A program made the translations under genes and the position numbers. A DNA stretch of 64,000 nt from Coprobacter tertius (GTDB taxonomy: Bacteria > Bacteroidota > Bacteroidia > Bacteroidales > Coprobacteraceae): NCBI RefSeq assembly GCF_024330105.1, contig NZ_JANDHW010000009.1, positions 1 to 64,000 of the forward strand, written 5' to 3'. Shown piece by piece: positions 18,543 to 30,021 of the stretch (its first letter is position 1; each line of letters starts with the position of its first letter). The notes beneath the pieces are model-generated. The model ran no database searches. It was not told where the DNA came from and worked only from the letters and a program-made list of their open reading frames with translations.

Positions 18543-18884
18543 TTAAAATTTAAGTCCACCGTTACGTGCAGCATCAGCCAATTCTTTAACTCTTCCATGA
18601 TACAGGTAACCGTTACGATCGAAAACAACCGTTGTAACACCTGCTTCTTGTGCTTTCTTGGCGATCAGCTGACCTACCTGAGCTGCGATCTCTTTCTTGG
18701 CTCCTCCTTCGATACCTTTCGAAGAAGCTGAAGCGATCGTTTTACCGGCTAAATCGTCGATTAACTGCACATAAATTTGTTTGTTACTTCTAAAAACAGT
18801 CATACGGGGACATTCAGCGGTACCTGACACTTTACCACGTATGCGGGTTTTAATCTTTATTCTTCTTTCTATTTTCGTTGTCAT
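18543..18884 (-). CDS. rplR: 50S ribosomal protein L18
   Basis: The 113-residue 5S rRNA-binding protein has [20 protein letters not shown] and the C-terminal [20 protein letters not shown]. It ends at the rpsE start region with a TAATG-type junction. Confidence 0.98.
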   Translation of the reverse strand: MTTKIERRIKIKTRIRGKVSGTAECPRMTVFRSNKQIYVQLIDDLAGKTIASASSKGIEGGAKKEIAAQVGQLIAKKAQEAGVTTVVFDRNGYLYHGRVKELADAARNGGLKF

Positions 18885-18905
18885 GATTATACCAATTTAC
18901 GCGAA

Positions 18906-19460
18906 TTATTTAGCACCAGCTGATTTACCCGATTTTCTGCGAATAATCTCGCCAACGAACTTGATACCTTTTCCTTTGTAAGGTTCAGGTTTACGGAACG
19001 AACGGATTTTCGAACAAACCTGTCCGAGCAATTGTTTGTCACAAGATTCGAGAATAATCAACGGGTTTTTATTTCTCTCTGATTTTGTTTCCAATTTGAT
19101 TTCTTTCGGCAATTTCAGATAGATATTGTGAGAATAACCCAGTGACAGGTCGAGTACCTGACCGTTGTTTGCGGCACGATAACCTACACCCACCAATTCC
19201 ATCTCTTTTTTGTATCCTTCCGATACGCCTACTACCATATTGTTGATCAAAGAACGATATAAACCATGTAATGCACGGTGTTCTTTATCTTCACTCGGTC
19301 TGCTGACAACGATGTGACCATCTGCAACTTCAGCTTTTATGCCACCGGTAAGCACCTGAGACATTTCTCCTTTCGGGCCCTTAACTTTAACTTCGTCTCC
19401 GTTAACAGTAACTGTTACACCAGAAGGTATATTTATGGGCAATTTTCCTATTCTTGACAT
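18906..19460 (-). CDS. rplF: 50S ribosomal protein L6
   Basis: The 184-residue protein has two repeated L6 folds. The signature PEPYKGKGIKFVGE is near the C-terminus (about residues 155-168). It starts MSRIGKLPINIPSGV. It lies near the GTPase centre. No anomalies. Confidence 0.98.
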   Translation of the reverse strand: MSRIGKLPINIPSGVTVTVNGDEVKVKGPKGEMSQVLTGGIKAEVADGHIVVSRPSEDKEHRALHGLYRSLINNMVVGVSEGYKKEMELVGVGYRAANNGQVLDLSLGYSHNIYLKLPKEIKLETKSERNKNPLIILESCDKQLLGQVCSKIRSFRKPEPYKGKGIKFVGEIIRRKSGKSAGAK

Positions 19461-19475
19461 AATTAAACCTCCTTC

Positions 19476-19871
19476 TTAATATACATAACAAATTACTTCG
19501 CCGCCAATCATCTGTTCACGGGCTTCTTTATTGGTCATAACGCCTTTCGAAGTCGAAAGAATAGCGATACCCAATCCGTTAAGCACACGAGGCATATCTT
19601 TATAACCGGTATACTTACGTAAACCCGGAGAAGATACGCGGATGAGTTTTTTAATTGCGTTTACTTTATTTACAGGGTCATACTTCAGGGCAATCTTTAT
19701 CGTTCCCCGAGGACCATCTTCTACAAACTTATAATTAAGAATGTAACCTTTGTCAAAAAGGATTTTCGTGATTTCTTTTTTCAAGTTCGAGGCAGGCACT
19801 TCAACAACTCTATGTTGAGCTTTAATGGCATTTCTCAATCTTGTAAGATAATCTGCTATTGGATCTGTCAT
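19476..19871 (-). CDS. rpsH: 30S ribosomal protein S8
   Basis: The protein is 131 residues from MTDPIADYLTRLRNA. An in-frame ATG at 19907 would add twelve residues absent from S8 proteins, so 19871 is preferred. The C-terminal signature STSKGVMTNKEAR is present. S8 is the classic spc-operon repressor in E. coli. Confidence 0.97.
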   Translation of the reverse strand: MTDPIADYLTRLRNAIKAQHRVVEVPASNLKKEITKILFDKGYILNYKFVEDGPRGTIKIALKYDPVNKVNAIKKLIRVSSPGLRKYTGYKDMPRVLNGLGIAILSTSKGVMTNKEAREQMIGGEVICYVY

Positions 19872-19927
19872 AATAAATTGTTTAAATTGATCCGGCATTC
19901 CGGACAATATTTAACACTAAAAATAAT

Positions 19928-20197
19928 TTACCAGCTTGCTTTTTTAACACCCGGTATTAATCCTGCCGAAGCCATTTCGCGGAATTGTATACGCGAAATT
20001 CCGAACTGGCGTATATAGCCTTTCGGACGACCGGTAATTTTGCAACGGTTGTGCAAACGTACCGGAGAAGCATTTTTAGGCAGCGACTGAAGAGCTACAT
20101 AGTTACCTTCTGCCAAGAATTTTTCTCTCTTAGCAGCATATTTAGCAACCAGTTTCGCTCTTTTCACCTCACGGGCTTTCATCGATTCTTTTGCCAT
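19928..20197 (-). CDS. rpsN: 30S ribosomal protein S14, zinc-free form
   Basis: The 89-residue long-type S14 has [20 protein letters not shown] at about 46-65. The paired zinc cysteines of the short form are missing, so it does not depend on zinc. It lies 3 nt after rplE. Confidence 0.97.
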   Translation of the reverse strand: MAKESMKAREVKRAKLVAKYAAKREKFLAEGNYVALQSLPKNASPVRLHNRCKITGRPKGYIRQFGISRIQFREMASAGLIPGVKKASW

Positions 20198-20200
20198 ATC

Positions 20201-20758
20201 TTAGTTCTTTTTTGCATTTTTAAAAGGTAAACCAAATTCCTTCAATAAAGCATATCCTTCTTCATCTGTCTGTGCAGAAGTTACAAAGGTAATATTCATT
20301 CCCAGAATTTTAGTAATACTATCGATATTTATTTCAGGGAAAATGATCTGTTCCTGAACACCGAGTGTATAATTACCTCTTCCGTCGAATTTTTCATCGA
20401 TACCTTTGAAGTCACGAATACGGGGTAATGCAACGCGTACGAGTCTTTCTAAGAATTCATACATTTTTTCACGACGCAATGTCACCATAACGCCAATCGG
20501 CATTTTTTTACGTAACTTGAAGTTCGAAATATCTTTACGCGAAAGAGTAGCAACGGCTTTCTGTCCGGTAATTGCCGACAGTTCGTTGATAGCCGTTTCG
20601 ATGATCTTCTTGTCGGCTACAGCCTGACCGAGACCCTGATTGATAACGATCTTTTTCAGTACCGGCACCTGCATTACAGAGCTATAGTTAAACTCTTTCA
20701 TCAAACCGGGGACGATCCTTGTTTTATAATCGTTTTTAAGATTTGCAGTATTGCTCAT
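20201..20758 (-). CDS. rplE: 50S ribosomal protein L5
   Basis: The 185-residue 5S rRNA-binding protein has [20 protein letters not shown] (about 115-134), the L5 signature. Its ATG overlaps the rplX stop by one base (TAATG), indicating translational coupling. Confidence 0.98.
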   Translation of the reverse strand: MSNTANLKNDYKTRIVPGLMKEFNYSSVMQVPVLKKIVINQGLGQAVADKKIIETAINELSAITGQKAVATLSRKDISNFKLRKKMPIGVMVTLRREKMYEFLERLVRVALPRIRDFKGIDEKFDGRGNYTLGVQEQIIFPEINIDSITKILGMNITFVTSAQTDEEGYALLKEFGLPFKNAKKN

Positions 20759-21078
20759 TACTTAATCTCCTCTCCTGATTTTTTAGAATAACGCACTAAA
20801 ACACCCGCTTCGTTTCTTTTACGACCGATACGAGTAGCTTTTTTGCTCACCGGATCAAGTAAGTTCAAATTCGAAATGTGAATCGGGGCTTCCATTTTCA
20901 CTATACCTCCCTGAGGATTCTTGGCATTAGGCTTGGTGCTCTTCGACACCATATTGAGACCTTCTACGATAGCACGGTTGTCTTTCACAAGAACACGCAG
21001 CACCCGGCCGGTTTTCCCTTTATCTTCACCGGCATTCACGTATACGGTATCGCCTTTTTTAATGTGTAATTTACTCAT
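20758..21078 (-). CDS. rplX: 50S ribosomal protein L24
   Basis: The 106-residue assembly initiator has a KOW motif at the N-terminus ([20 protein letters not shown]). It is followed by rplE with a one-base overlap. Confidence 0.97.
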   Translation of the reverse strand: MSKLHIKKGDTVYVNAGEDKGKTGRVLRVLVKDNRAIVEGLNMVSKSTKPNAKNPQGGIVKMEAPIHISNLNLLDPVSKKATRIGRKRNEAGVLVRYSKKSGEEIK

Positions 21079-21098
21079 TAACTTTCTTTTTTATACTA

Positions 21099-21464
21099 TT
21101 AAAGTACTTCAGGTGCTAACGAAACGATTTTCATATTGGTTGCACGCAATTCTCTCGCCACCGGTCCGAAAATACGACTACCTCTGATTTCGCCAGCTCC
21201 GTTCAACAATACACACGCATTATCGTCGAAGCGAATATAAGAACCATCCTGACGACGGATCTCTTTCTTGGTACGCACGATAACGGCTTTCGAAACGGCA
21301 CCTTTTTTGATGTCACTCGAGGGTATCACACTTTTGATAGCTACCACGATCACATCGCCTACCGATGCGTAACGACGGCCTGTACCACCTAAAACGCGGA
21401 TACAAAGTGCTTCTTTGGCGCCGCTGTTATCAGCGACATTAAGTCTTGACTCTTGTTGTATCAT
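21099..21464 (-). CDS. rplN: 50S ribosomal protein L14
   Basis: The 121-residue protein starts [20 protein letters not shown] and ends with [17 protein letters not shown], both family hallmarks. It forms an intersubunit bridge. One base separates it from rpsQ. Confidence 0.98.
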   Translation of the reverse strand: MIQQESRLNVADNSGAKEALCIRVLGGTGRRYASVGDVIVVAIKSVIPSSDIKKGAVSKAVIVRTKKEIRRQDGSYIRFDDNACVLLNGAGEIRGSRIFGPVARELRATNMKIVSLAPEVL

Positions 21465-21465
21465 A

Positions 21466-21723
21466 TTACTTAGCTCTTTCGATTATTTCAACTAATCTCC
21501 ATCTTTTCATTTTGCTCAAAGGACGAGTCTCCATCAACTTCACAGTATCACCAATGTTGCACTCATTCTTTTCATCGTGAGCATGGTATTTTTTCGTTTT
21601 ATTCACGAATTTACCATATATGGGGTGTTTTTCTTTCCATTTTACAGCAACGGTAATAGTTTTATCCATTTTATTGCTTAAAACGACCCCGATTCTCTCT
21701 TTTCTTAAGTTTCTTGTTTCCAT
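21466..21723 (-). CDS. rpsQ: 30S ribosomal protein S17
   Basis: The 85-residue OB-fold protein starts [20 protein letters not shown]; the ATG three codons upstream (21732) is less likely. The signature [18 protein letters not shown] is near the C-terminus. It follows rpmC by 14 nt. Confidence 0.97.
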   Translation of the reverse strand: METRNLRKERIGVVLSNKMDKTITVAVKWKEKHPIYGKFVNKTKKYHAHDEKNECNIGDTVKLMETRPLSKMKRWRLVEIIERAK

Positions 21724-21737
21724 CAGGCTCAATTGGT

Positions 21738-21932
21738 TTATTTGTTAAGTTCTCTTTGGCGCAACTCACCTTTCATGCGCGCAATCATCCTGCGATTATG
21801 TTTGATCTGTGCAGGATTATCGAGAGGAGAGATACTATGATTGATCTCCATACGGTTCAACGCTACGGTTTCCGCCTCGATTCTTTCTACCAATTCCTTA
21901 GTAGATAACTCTTTTATTTCTGCCTTTTTCAT
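21738..21932 (-). CDS. rpmC: 50S ribosomal protein L29
   Basis: The 64-residue two-helix protein starts [20 protein letters not shown] and has [19 protein letters not shown] near its end. It sits at the tunnel exit. It is 6 nt after rplP. Confidence 0.97.
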   Translation of the reverse strand: MKKAEIKELSTKELVERIEAETVALNRMEINHSISPLDNPAQIKHNRRMIARMKGELRQRELNK

Positions 21933-21938
21933 AACTTA

Positions 21939-22370
21939 TTACACATTTTGATTGGCATCGTAGTCACGACGAACGATAAACTTGGTAGTCACAGGAAGTT
22001 TCTGGGCGGCCAGACGCAAAGCTTCTTTAGCGATATCGAAGGGAACTCCTTCTACTTCGATCAGAATTCTACCCGGAGTTACTGGAGCCACGAAACCTTC
22101 GGGCGAACCTTTACCTTTACCCATACGTACCTCAGCCGGTTTTTTGGTAATAGGCTTATCCGGGAATATTCTTATCCAGATCTGACCCTGACGTTGCATA
22201 TAACGGGTAACAGCGATACGGGCAGCTTCTATCTGGCGACCGGTTATCCATTTTGTCTGCAAACATTTTATACCAAAAGAACCGAAGGCCAACTGATTAC
22301 CTCTCTGAGCGTATCCTTTCATACGCCCTTTCTGTTGTCTTCTGAATTTTGTCTTCTTCGGTTGTAACAT
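21939..22370 (-). CDS. rplP: 50S ribosomal protein L16
   Basis: The 143-residue protein contains [20 protein letters not shown] (about 64-83), the L16 signature. It binds 23S rRNA near the A site. Normal length. Confidence 0.98.
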   Translation of the reverse strand: MLQPKKTKFRRQQKGRMKGYAQRGNQLAFGSFGIKCLQTKWITGRQIEAARIAVTRYMQRQGQIWIRIFPDKPITKKPAEVRMGKGKGSPEGFVAPVTPGRILIEVEGVPFDIAKEALRLAAQKLPVTTKFIVRRDYDANQNV

Positions 22371-22389
22371 TTTCTGTTAATTCAATTCG

Positions 22390-23121
22390 TTAACGATTAC
22401 TTTTTTGTTTTTTGAAGCCTTTCTTGCTTCCGTTTCCGGCGTTGTTTCCGCCACGAGACTCTTTCGAGTTGGTAAACGAAGGAGCGAGGTCTTTTTTACC
22501 GTAAATTTCACCACGGCAAATCCATACCTTAACACCTATCAGTCCGACTTTTGTCAGAGCTTCAACCAAGGCATAATCGATGTCGGCACGTAATGTATGC
22601 AGAGGAGTTCTTCCTTCTTTATACATTTCCGAACGAGCCATTTCGGCTCCGTTCAGACGGCCCGAAACCTGCACCTTGATACCTTCGGCACCCATACGCA
22701 TCGTAGAAGCGATAGCCATCTTTACGGCACGGCGGTATGCGATCTTGCCTTCGATTTGGCGAGCGATATTGCTGGCAACGATCACAGCGTCCAATTCGGG
22801 TCTCTTTACTTCATAAATATTGATCTGTACATCTTTATCGGTAATTTTTTTCAGCTCTTCTTTCAGTTTATCAACTTCTTGTCCGCCTTTACCGATAATG
22901 ATACCCGGACGTGCTGTACACACGGTAATGGTTATCAACTTCAATGTGCGTTCTATCACGATACGTGATACGCTGGCTTTTGCAAGACGGGCATTCAGAT
23001 ATTTACGAATTTTGGTATCTTCTACCAAAGTATCGCCATAATTTTTGCCGCCATACCAGTTAGAATCCCATCCTCTGATGATTCCTAAACGGTTACTTAT
23101 CGGATTTACTTTCTGTCCCAT
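22390..23121 (-). CDS. rpsC: 30S ribosomal protein S3
   Basis: The 243-residue protein has a type-2 KH domain with the GXXG loop in [15 protein letters not shown] (about residues 73-87), and the C-terminal domain with [20 protein letters not shown]. Beyond about residue 215 comes a basic Gly/Asn/Lys tail. It lies at the mRNA entry channel. Confidence 0.98.
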   Translation of the reverse strand: MGQKVNPISNRLGIIRGWDSNWYGGKNYGDTLVEDTKIRKYLNARLAKASVSRIVIERTLKLITITVCTARPGIIIGKGGQEVDKLKEELKKITDKDVQINIYEVKRPELDAVIVASNIARQIEGKIAYRRAVKMAIASTMRMGAEGIKVQVSGRLNGAEMARSEMYKEGRTPLHTLRADIDYALVEALTKVGLIGVKVWICRGEIYGKKDLAPSFTNSKESRGGNNAGNGSKKGFKKQKSNR

Positions 23122-23126
23122 CCTGC

Positions 23127-23537
23127 TTAATTTTGGTTATCGTTTTTACTCATTGTGTCAACAAACAAAGTTACATGATTTGAACGCTTACGTATTCTGT
23201 AACCTCTTCCTTGAGGAGCCGGACGGAGTCTTTTCAACATAGCTGCCGAATCTACAAAGATTTCGGTAATATAGAGCTCTCCACTCTCGGCCTTGCGTTC
23301 GTTCTTCTGTTCCCAGTTGGCAATAGCCGAACGCAATAATTTCTCCAATCTGGCCGAAGCCTCTTTCGAAGAAAATTTAAGTGCACCCAAAGCCTTGAAT
23401 ACCTCCATGCCTCTCACCATATCTGCGACCAGACGCATTTTACGGGGAGAAGTAGGCACGTTGTTCAGTTTGGCGAAGTACGTGGTCTTTAGGGCTTCTT
23501 TCCTTTTATTGGCTGATATTTTTTTTCTTGCACCCAT
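23127..23537 (-). CDS. rplV: 50S ribosomal protein L22
   Basis: The 136-residue protein has [20 protein letters not shown] and the long hairpin region ending [20 protein letters not shown], which lines the exit tunnel in L22. It is 5 nt before rpsC. Confidence 0.98.
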   Translation of the reverse strand: MGARKKISANKRKEALKTTYFAKLNNVPTSPRKMRLVADMVRGMEVFKALGALKFSSKEASARLEKLLRSAIANWEQKNERKAESGELYITEIFVDSAAMLKRLRPAPQGRGYRIRKRSNHVTLFVDTMSKNDNQN

Positions 23538-23587
23538 TTTTAATTCTGTTTTTTATTTGAAATTCTCAAATTCCCGGATTTCGACCC

Positions 23588-23857
23588 TTATTTCTTTTTG
23601 TTACCACCGTGGCCACGGAAATTACGAGTTGGCGCAAATTCACCTAACTTGTGTCCTACCATGTTTTCGGTAACATACACGGGAATAAATTTATTACCAT
23701 TGTGAACGGCAAAAGTGTGTCCTACAAAATCGGGAGATATCATAGAAGCTCTCGACCATGTTTTGATTACAGACTTCTTGCCTGACTCTTCCATCGCCGA
23801 AACTTTCTTTTCCAGTTTCACACTGATATATGGGCCTTTTTTTAATGAACGACTCAT
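23588..23857 (-). CDS. rpsS: 30S ribosomal protein S19
   Basis: The 89-residue head protein starts [20 protein letters not shown] and contains [20 protein letters not shown], the S19 signature. It is 50 nt ahead of rplV. Confidence 0.98.
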   Translation of the reverse strand: MSRSLKKGPYISVKLEKKVSAMEESGKKSVIKTWSRASMISPDFVGHTFAVHNGNKFIPVYVTENMVGHKLGEFAPTRNFRGHGGNKKK

Positions 23858-23876
23858 AGTTGCTTAATTAATCAGA

Positions 23877-24701
23877 TTACTTTTTCCTTCTTTCAATAAT
23901 ATACTTTGAAGAATGCTTCTTCGGAGCTCTGGTCTTAAGACCTTTTGCGTATAAGCCCTTACGTGATCTCGGATGTCCTCCTGAAGAACGTCCTTCACCA
24001 CCACCCATGGGGTGATCGACAGGGTTCATAGATACACCGCGGTTGCGGGGACGACGACCCAGCCAACGCGAACGGCCGGCTTTACCGGAACGTTCCAGAG
24101 CGTGGTCAGAATTACCCACACTACCGATAGTAGCTTTACATGCAGCAAGGATCTTTCTTGTCTCACCTGAAGGTAATTTGATAATTGCATACTTTCCTTC
24201 TCTCGAAGTCAACTGAGCGAAAACTCCGGCTGAACGAACCAATGCGGCTCCCTGGCCCGGACGCAACTCGATGTTGTGCACCACAGTACCGATAGGTATG
24301 TTTTGCAAAGGCAATGCATTTCCCACTTCGGGAGCTGCATTTTCGCCTGATAATACCGTTGCGCCTACCTCGAGGCCGTTGGGTGCAATAATGTAGCGTT
24401 TTTCACCATCGGCATAGTAAAGTAATGCGATTCGAGACGAACGATTAGGATCGTACTCGATCGATTTTACTGTTGCCGGTACACCGTCTTTATTTCTCTT
24501 GAAATCGATAAGTCTATATCTACGTTTGTGACCGCCTCCGATATAGCGCATCGTCAGATGCCCTTCGTTATTACGGCCACCCGTTTTGATTTTACCTACT
24601 ACAAGAGACTTTTCTGGCGCACTAGCAGTGATTTTATCAAATGCACCAATAATTTTGTGTCTCTGCCCCGGTGTTGTGGGCTTTAATTTACGTACTGCCA
24701 T
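23877..24701 (-). CDS. rplB: 50S ribosomal protein L2
   Basis: The 274-residue protein is involved in peptidyl-transferase centre assembly. The OB domain is followed by an SH3-like domain and the C-terminal signature [20 protein letters not shown] with the conserved His. It starts [17 protein letters not shown]. Confidence 0.98.
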   Translation of the reverse strand: MAVRKLKPTTPGQRHKIIGAFDKITASAPEKSLVVGKIKTGGRNNEGHLTMRYIGGGHKRRYRLIDFKRNKDGVPATVKSIEYDPNRSSRIALLYYADGEKRYIIAPNGLEVGATVLSGENAAPEVGNALPLQNIPIGTVVHNIELRPGQGAALVRSAGVFAQLTSREGKYAIIKLPSGETRKILAACKATIGSVGNSDHALERSGKAGRSRWLGRRPRNRGVSMNPVDHPMGGGEGRSSGGHPRSRKGLYAKGLKTRAPKKHSSKYIIERRKK

Positions 24702-24708
24702 TTCTTAA

Positions 24709-24999
24709 TTAGATATTGCTATAAAAATCAATCGTTTCACCTTCTTTCAATGTAACCAGGGCTTTCTTATACGCTGCCGTTTTTCCTACGATAAGACCGG
24801 CTTTGGTATAGCGGCTCTTTCTCTTGCCTTTGTAGTTCATCGTATTCACATCAACTACCGTTACATTATATAAATCTTCTACTGCTTTTTTAATTTGCAG
24901 CTTGTTCGCATCCGGACAAACGCGAAAGCCGTAGCGGTTATGCTTATCGGCCATTGCAGTCATCTTTTCTGTAACAATCGGTTTAATAATAATTGCCAT
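24709..24999 (-). CDS. rplW: 50S ribosomal protein L23
   Basis: The 96-residue protein contains KIKKAVEDLYNVTVVDVNT-type sequence (here QIKKAVEDLYNVTVVDVNTM), diagnostic of L23. It docks trigger factor and SRP at the tunnel exit. Confidence 0.97.
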   Translation of the reverse strand: MAIIIKPIVTEKMTAMADKHNRYGFRVCPDANKLQIKKAVEDLYNVTVVDVNTMNYKGKRKSRYTKAGLIVGKTAAYKKALVTLKEGETIDFYSNI

Positions 25000-25017
25000 T
25001 ATTTAGCCTCCTTTACA

Positions 25018-25638
25018 TTAAAAATTATTAATAGCGGCCACCGAACTTTCCGTTAACAAAAGACTCTTTGCATCGAGCACTTTGTAAGTATTTAGTTCAG
25101 AAACCGTTACAACTTTTGCCTTCTCCAAATTTCGAGCTGACAAATATACGTTTTTATTTTGTTCTGCTAAAACTAAAAGAGACTTTTTATCAGATACTTG
25201 CAAGTTTTTTACAAATTCGATATACTCTTTTGTCTTGGGTGCCTCGAAAGCAAAATCTTCTACAACGATGATCGCATTTTCTTTTGCTTTCAGCGCCAAA
25301 GCCGATTTACGGGCCAGACTTTTTACTTTCTTGTTCAGTTTAAAGCTGTAATCTCTCGGTTTAGGACCGAAAACGCGGGCTCCACCTACCATTACCGGAG
25401 AATTGATATCGCCGCTACGGGCACCACCGGTACCTTTTTGTTTTTTCAACTTACGGGTACTACCCGAGAGTTCGCTTCTTTCTTTCGATTTGTGAGTTCC
25501 CTGGCGTTTGTTGGCCATATACTGTTTTACATCCAGATAAATGGCATGCTCATTGGCTTCGACACCAAAAACAGCATCATTCAACGTAACCTTTTTTCCT
25601 GTATCCTCACCTTTAATGTTATATACGCTCAGTTCCAT
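25018..25638 (-). CDS. rplD: 50S ribosomal protein L4
   Basis: The 206-residue protein has a long basic loop ([20 protein letters not shown] and [20 protein letters not shown], about 54-95) that reaches into the exit tunnel. Its start overlaps the rplC stop. L4 autoregulates the S10 operon in E. coli; no equivalent leader was identified. Confidence 0.97.
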   Translation of the reverse strand: MELSVYNIKGEDTGKKVTLNDAVFGVEANEHAIYLDVKQYMANKRQGTHKSKERSELSGSTRKLKKQKGTGGARSGDINSPVMVGGARVFGPKPRDYSFKLNKKVKSLARKSALALKAKENAIIVVEDFAFEAPKTKEYIEFVKNLQVSDKKSLLVLAEQNKNVYLSARNLEKAKVVTVSELNTYKVLDAKSLLLTESSVAAINNF

Positions 25639-26255
25639 TATTTCTCAATTATTACGATTGAACCTTTACTTCCCGGCACCGAACCTTTGATCAACAAAAG
25701 ATTGTGTTCCGAGATTACTTTTAACACCTGGAGGTTTTGTACAGTTACCCTCTCATTTCCTGTCTGACCGGCCATACGGGTTCCTTTAAACACACGAGCA
25801 GGGTACGAACATGCACCCACCGAACCGGGAGCGCGCAAACGGTTATGCTGACCATGAGTCGACTGACCCACACCGCCAAATCCATGACGTTTTACAACAC
25901 CTTGATAACCTTTACCTTTTGAGGTACCTACTACATCGACGAAATCATTTTCGCCAAACAAATCTACAGAGAGCACGTCTCCTAATTTGTACTCTGTTTC
26001 AAAACCTTTGAACTCGGCCAAGTGTCTCTTGGGGGTTACTCCGGCTTTCTTGAAGTGTCCCGCTTCGGGTTTGTTGGTATGTTTTTCCTTTTTATCGACA
26101 AAACCTACCTGTACAGCTTCATAGCCATCTGTTTCTACAGTTTTTACCTGAGTAACTACACAAGGACCTACTTCGATAACAGTGCATGGAATATTTTTAC
26201 CATCGGCACTGAAAACGGATGTCATTCCGATTTTTTTTCCTAATAATCCTGGCAT
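25638..26255 (-). CDS. rplC: 50S ribosomal protein L3
   Basis: The 205-residue protein starts [20 protein letters not shown]. The central loop [20 protein letters not shown] approaches the peptidyl-transferase centre and carries the usual methyl-acceptor Gln region. It follows rpsJ by 18 nt. Confidence 0.98.
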   Translation of the reverse strand: MPGLLGKKIGMTSVFSADGKNIPCTVIEVGPCVVTQVKTVETDGYEAVQVGFVDKKEKHTNKPEAGHFKKAGVTPKRHLAEFKGFETEYKLGDVLSVDLFGENDFVDVVGTSKGKGYQGVVKRHGFGGVGQSTHGQHNRLRAPGSVGACSYPARVFKGTRMAGQTGNERVTVQNLQVLKVISEHNLLLIKGSVPGSKGSIVIIEK

Positions 26256-26273
26256 TTCTCTAATTTTTTAAAA

Positions 26274-26579
26274 TCACACTTTAATTTCTACTTCCACACC
26301 GCTCGGCAACTCCAGTTTCATCAGAGCATCTACTGTTTTGGCAGTCGAGCTGTAAATGTCGATCAATCTTTTGAATGAAGATAATTCGAACTGTTCTCTT
26401 GACTTTTTATTTACGAAAGTCGAACGGTTTACCGTGAAAATACGCTTGTGAGTAGGCAGAGGTATAGGACCGCTGACAACAGCACCACTGGCTTTTACGG
26501 TTTTTACAATCTTCTCAGCCGATTTGTCAACCAAGTTGTGATCGTAAGATTTCAGTTTAATTCTAATTTTTTGACTCAT
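26274..26579 (-). CDS. rpsJ: 30S ribosomal protein S10
   Basis: The 101-residue protein starts [20 protein letters not shown]. The loop region [20 protein letters not shown] is conserved; in other bacteria this protein pairs with NusB in antitermination. It lies downstream of the fusA-rpsJ hairpin. Confidence 0.98.
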   Translation of the reverse strand: MSQKIRIKLKSYDHNLVDKSAEKIVKTVKASGAVVSGPIPLPTHKRIFTVNRSTFVNKKSREQFELSSFKRLIDIYSSTAKTVDALMKLELPSGVEVEIKV

Positions 26580-26615
26580 TAGTTTTTTGTATTGATTTTG
26601 ATATTAAAATATATA

Positions 26616-26653
26616 AAGTAACAGGTTAAGAGTCATTCGCTAACCTGTTACTT
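26616..26653 (-). terminator. Attenuator-like hairpin between fusA and rpsJ
   Basis: There is a perfect 13-bp inverted repeat, AAGTAACAGGTTA (26616-26628) and TAACCTGTTACTT (26641-26653), with a 12-nt loop. On the minus strand the stem is followed by TATATATTTTAATATC. It begins about 8 nt after the fusA stop. No new promoter is seen before rpsJ, so it probably reduces rather than stops read-through, or stabilises the fusA 3' end. Confidence 0.6.
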
Positions 26654-26660
26654 ATCTTTA

Positions 26661-28784
26661 TCACAATAAATCTACTCTACCTTGTGCTTCGGCAAGTACG
26701 TTCTTAGCAATCGAAGAGCTTACCTCGGAATAATGCGAGAAAGTCATCGTCGAAGTAGCACGTCCCGAAGTAATGGTACGTAACGATGTTACATAACCGA
26801 ACATTTCGGCTAACGGAGCAGTAGCTTTTACGATACGGGCACCTGAACGGCTCGACTCCATACCTTCTACCTGACCGCGACGTTTATTCAAGTCGGATAT
26901 CACATCACCCATACTTTCTTCAGGGGTCACGACTTCTATCTTCATGATAGGTTCGAGCAATACGGGACCAGCCTTTTCACAAGCTTTCTTGAATGCCTGT
27001 ATAGCACAGACTTCGAACGAAAGTTGGTCGGAGTCCACTGGGTGGAAAGAACCGTCGATAACGGTAACTTTCAACTGATCGACCGGGAAACCGGCCAATA
27101 CGCCGTTCTTCATTGCTGTAGTAAAACCTTTTTGGATAGAAGGAATAAATTCGCGAGGAATATTACCACCTTTCACTTCGTCCACAAACTGCAAACCGCC
27201 CTCGAAGCCTTCATCAACCGGTTCTACGCGCACGATAATATCAGCAAATTTACCGCGACCACCAGTCTGTTTCTTATAAACTTCACGCAATTCTACCGGT
27301 TTGGTAATAGCCTCTTTATAAGATACCTGGGGACGACCCTGGTTACATTCTACTTTAAACTCACGTTTCAGACGGTCGATAATAATTTCAAGGTGAAGCT
27401 CACCCATACCGCTGATAACCGTTTGCCCGGTATCTTCGTTTGTTTTAACCGTAAATGTAGGATCCTCTTCAGCAAGCTTCTGCAACCCGAGACCGAGTTT
27501 ATCCATATCTTTCTGTGTCTTAGGTTCTACAGCAATACCGATTACCGGATCGGGGAAATCCATAGCTTCGAGTACGATCGGAGCATCTTCTGCACAAAGA
27601 GTATCTCCGGTACGGATATCTTTAAAACCTACTCCGGCGCCAATATCGCCACAACCGATTACCTCTTTCGGGTTCTGTTTATTAGAATGCATTTGGAACA
27701 AACGAGATACACGTTCTTTTTTGCCCGAACGAGTATTCAAGACATAAGATCCGGCAACAACTTCACCCGAATATACACGGAAGAAACAAAGACGTCCCAC
27801 ATAAGGATCGACCGCAATCTTAAAGGCCAATGCCGACATGGGTTCATCTGATGACGGCTTTCTCTCGATTTCTTTATCGGGGAAATCGGGGTGATGACCT
27901 ACCACAGCCGGAGTATCTACCGGGCTAGGAAGATAAGCACATACCGCATTCAAAAGCGTCTGTACTCCTTTATTTTTAAACGAAGAGCCACAGGTCATCG
28001 GCACGATCTGCATCGCCAACGCGCCTTTGCGAATTGCCGTTCTGATTTCATCCTCTGTAATCGTCGAAGGATCATCGAAGTATTTTTCCATCAGATCGTC
28101 ATCACATTCCGCAATTTTTTCGAGCATTTTATCACGCCATTCCTGAGCCTCTTCCAGTAAACTTGCAGGTATTTCTTCTACAGAGAAATCAGCCCCCATA
28201 GTTTCATCGTGCCAGTAAATGGCTTTCATCGTAACCAGGTCGACAACTCCTTTAAATGTTTCTTCTGCACCGATGGGGATCTGAATCGGACACGGGTTAG
28301 CGCCCAAAACATCTTTTAACTGACGCACAACTTCAAAAAAATTGGCGCCAGAACGGTCCATCTTGTTTACATACCCAATACGGGGTACATTATATTTATC
28401 AGCCTGACGCCAAACCGTCTCAGACTGAGGCTCAACACCACCTACAGCACAAAAAGTAGCCACAGCACCATCAAGGACACGCAACGAACGTTCTACCTCA
28501 GCAGTAAAATCGACGTGCCCCGGAGTATCAATCAGGTTGATTTTATATTTTTTATCCGCATAATTCCACCATGTAGTCGTAGCAGCAGAGGTAATCGTGA
28601 TACCACGTTCCTGCTCTTGCTCCATCCAGTCCATGGTAGCGGCACCGTCGTGCACCTCACCGATTTTGTGAGTGAGTCCGGTGTAAAAAAGGATACGCTC
28701 AGACGTTGTCGTCTTACCCGCATCAATGTGGGCCATAATACCGATATTTCTGGTATATTTCAATAAATCATCCGATTTTGCCAT
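26661..28784 (-). CDS. fusA: Elongation factor G
   Basis: The 707-residue translocase GTPase has P-loop AHIDAGKTT (about 18-26), switch [10 protein letters not shown] and NKMD in the G domain. Domains II-V follow, including the domain IV tip region. It is the copy in the str operon, so it is the housekeeping factor; whether a second EF-G exists elsewhere in the genome cannot be told. Confidence 0.98.
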   Translation of the reverse strand: MAKSDDLLKYTRNIGIMAHIDAGKTTTSERILFYTGLTHKIGEVHDGAATMDWMEQEQERGITITSAATTTWWNYADKKYKINLIDTPGHVDFTAEVERSLRVLDGAVATFCAVGGVEPQSETVWRQADKYNVPRIGYVNKMDRSGANFFEVVRQLKDVLGANPCPIQIPIGAEETFKGVVDLVTMKAIYWHDETMGADFSVEEIPASLLEEAQEWRDKMLEKIAECDDDLMEKYFDDPSTITEDEIRTAIRKGALAMQIVPMTCGSSFKNKGVQTLLNAVCAYLPSPVDTPAVVGHHPDFPDKEIERKPSSDEPMSALAFKIAVDPYVGRLCFFRVYSGEVVAGSYVLNTRSGKKERVSRLFQMHSNKQNPKEVIGCGDIGAGVGFKDIRTGDTLCAEDAPIVLEAMDFPDPVIGIAVEPKTQKDMDKLGLGLQKLAEEDPTFTVKTNEDTGQTVISGMGELHLEIIIDRLKREFKVECNQGRPQVSYKEAITKPVELREVYKKQTGGRGKFADIIVRVEPVDEGFEGGLQFVDEVKGGNIPREFIPSIQKGFTTAMKNGVLAGFPVDQLKVTVIDGSFHPVDSDQLSFEVCAIQAFKKACEKAGPVLLEPIMKIEVVTPEESMGDVISDLNKRRGQVEGMESSRSGARIVKATAPLAEMFGYVTSLRTITSGRATSTMTFSHYSEVSSSIAKNVLAEAQGRVDLL

Positions 28785-28812
28785 CGTTGTATTCCTTTGT
28801 TTTTAATTTCAA

Positions 28813-29289
28813 TTAAAATCTGAAATGAGCGAATGCACGGTTAGCCTCAGCCATTTTGTGCATATCTTCTTTGCGTTTGAAAGCTCCGCCTTGTTCGTTA
28901 AAAGCATCGATAATCTCGGCAGCCAATTTATCGGCCATCGTTTTACCCCCTCTTTTACGAGCATAAGATATTAAATTTTTCATTGAGATCGACTCTTTTC
29001 GGTCGGGACGGATTTCGGTAGGAACCTGGAAAGTAGCGCCACCCACGCGGCGAGACTTCACCTCTACTTGAGGAGTAATATTTTCCAATGCTTTTTTCCA
29101 GATTTCGAGAGAAGATTTTTCTTCGTTCGACATCTTTGCCTTCACGGTTTCCAAAGCACTGTAGAAAATTGTATAGGCAACATTCTTTTTGCCGTCATAC
29201 ATTAAATGGTTAACAAACTTCGTAACCTTTACATCACTGAAGACAGGATCAGGAAGTACGATCCTTTTCTTTGGTTTTGCTTTTCTCAT
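28813..29289 (-). CDS. rpsG: 30S ribosomal protein S7
   Basis: The 158-residue head-assembly protein has [20 protein letters not shown] (about 19-38), the S7 signature, and the C-terminal [15 protein letters not shown]. It lies 28 nt before fusA. Confidence 0.98.
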   Translation of the reverse strand: MRKAKPKKRIVLPDPVFSDVKVTKFVNHLMYDGKKNVAYTIFYSALETVKAKMSNEEKSSLEIWKKALENITPQVEVKSRRVGGATFQVPTEIRPDRKESISMKNLISYARKRGGKTMADKLAAEIIDAFNEQGGAFKRKEDMHKMAEANRAFAHFRF

Positions 29290-29443
29290 TTTTTTTACAA
29301 AATTGTCGTTCTTGTTTTTGGTTGCTTATCACATCTTCAACAAAACCCGCCGGTTCTGTTTACTCAACCTAATCAGCCTATCCAATAAACTCAAACTAGC
29401 GTTTTACACTAATTTTAATTTTTAAATTTCTAAAGGATGCGAT

Positions 29444-29848
29444 TTATTTCTTTCCCTTTGCTGCGGGAGCCGCACCTGCTTTAGGTCTTTTTGCGCCGTA
29501 TTTAGAGCGACGTTGCGTACGACCGTTTACACCGGCAGTATCCAATGTACCGCGTACGATGTGGTAACGCACACCGGGAAGATCTTTCACACGACCACCA
29601 CGTACCAATACGATAGAGTGTTCTTGTAAGTTATGACCTTCTCCCGGAATATAAGAGTTCACCTCTTTTCCGTTTGTCAAACGCACCCTTGCTACTTTAC
29701 GCATTGCAGAGTTAGGTTTTTTAGGAGTAGTAGTATATACTCTCACACATACACCCCGTCTTTGCGGACATGAATCCAGTGCAGGAGATTTACTCTTGTC
29801 TTCCAAAACAACCCGTCCTTTTCTTACTAATTGCTGAATTGTAGGCAT
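29444..29848 (-). CDS. rpsL: 30S ribosomal protein S12
   Basis: The 134-residue decoding-centre protein contains [20 protein letters not shown] (about 39-58) with the lysine whose mutation gives streptomycin resistance in other species; here K is present. [17 protein letters not shown] is the second hallmark. The C-terminal tail is Ala/Lys-rich. It is the first gene of the superoperon, with a leader of about 130 nt. Confidence 0.98.
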   Translation of the reverse strand: MPTIQQLVRKGRVVLEDKSKSPALDSCPQRRGVCVRVYTTTPKKPNSAMRKVARVRLTNGKEVNSYIPGEGHNLQEHSIVLVRGGRVKDLPGVRYHIVRGTLDTAGVNGRTQRRSKYGAKRPKAGAAPAAKGKK

Positions 29849-29989
29849 TTCTTAGAACTTTTTTAATCTTTTAAATTATAAACTTGTCTTTTTTCTATTA
29901 CTACGTAAAGACGTCAAAAATGACTATTATCCCCACATAATCAACCGATTAAGAGAAGATATCAGCCTTCTTCAGCGTCAAAAACGTTG

Positions 29990-30021
29990 CAAAGATAATC
30001 ACTAAATCATTAGTAACCAAA
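29990..30021 (-). promoter_or_regulatory. Promoter of the ribosomal superoperon
   Basis: On the minus strand TTTG (30018-30021) is followed after 20 nt by TATCTTTG (29990-29997), an almost ideal Bacteroidetes primary promoter. Transcription would start near 29982, giving an rpsL leader of about 130 nt. Confidence 0.8.

Noticed and set aside
12271-29425. Many plus-strand open frames across the ribosomal cluster
   Set aside because: They are antisense shadows of conserved ribosomal genes, with low-complexity or cysteine/phenylalanine-rich translations and no start signals.
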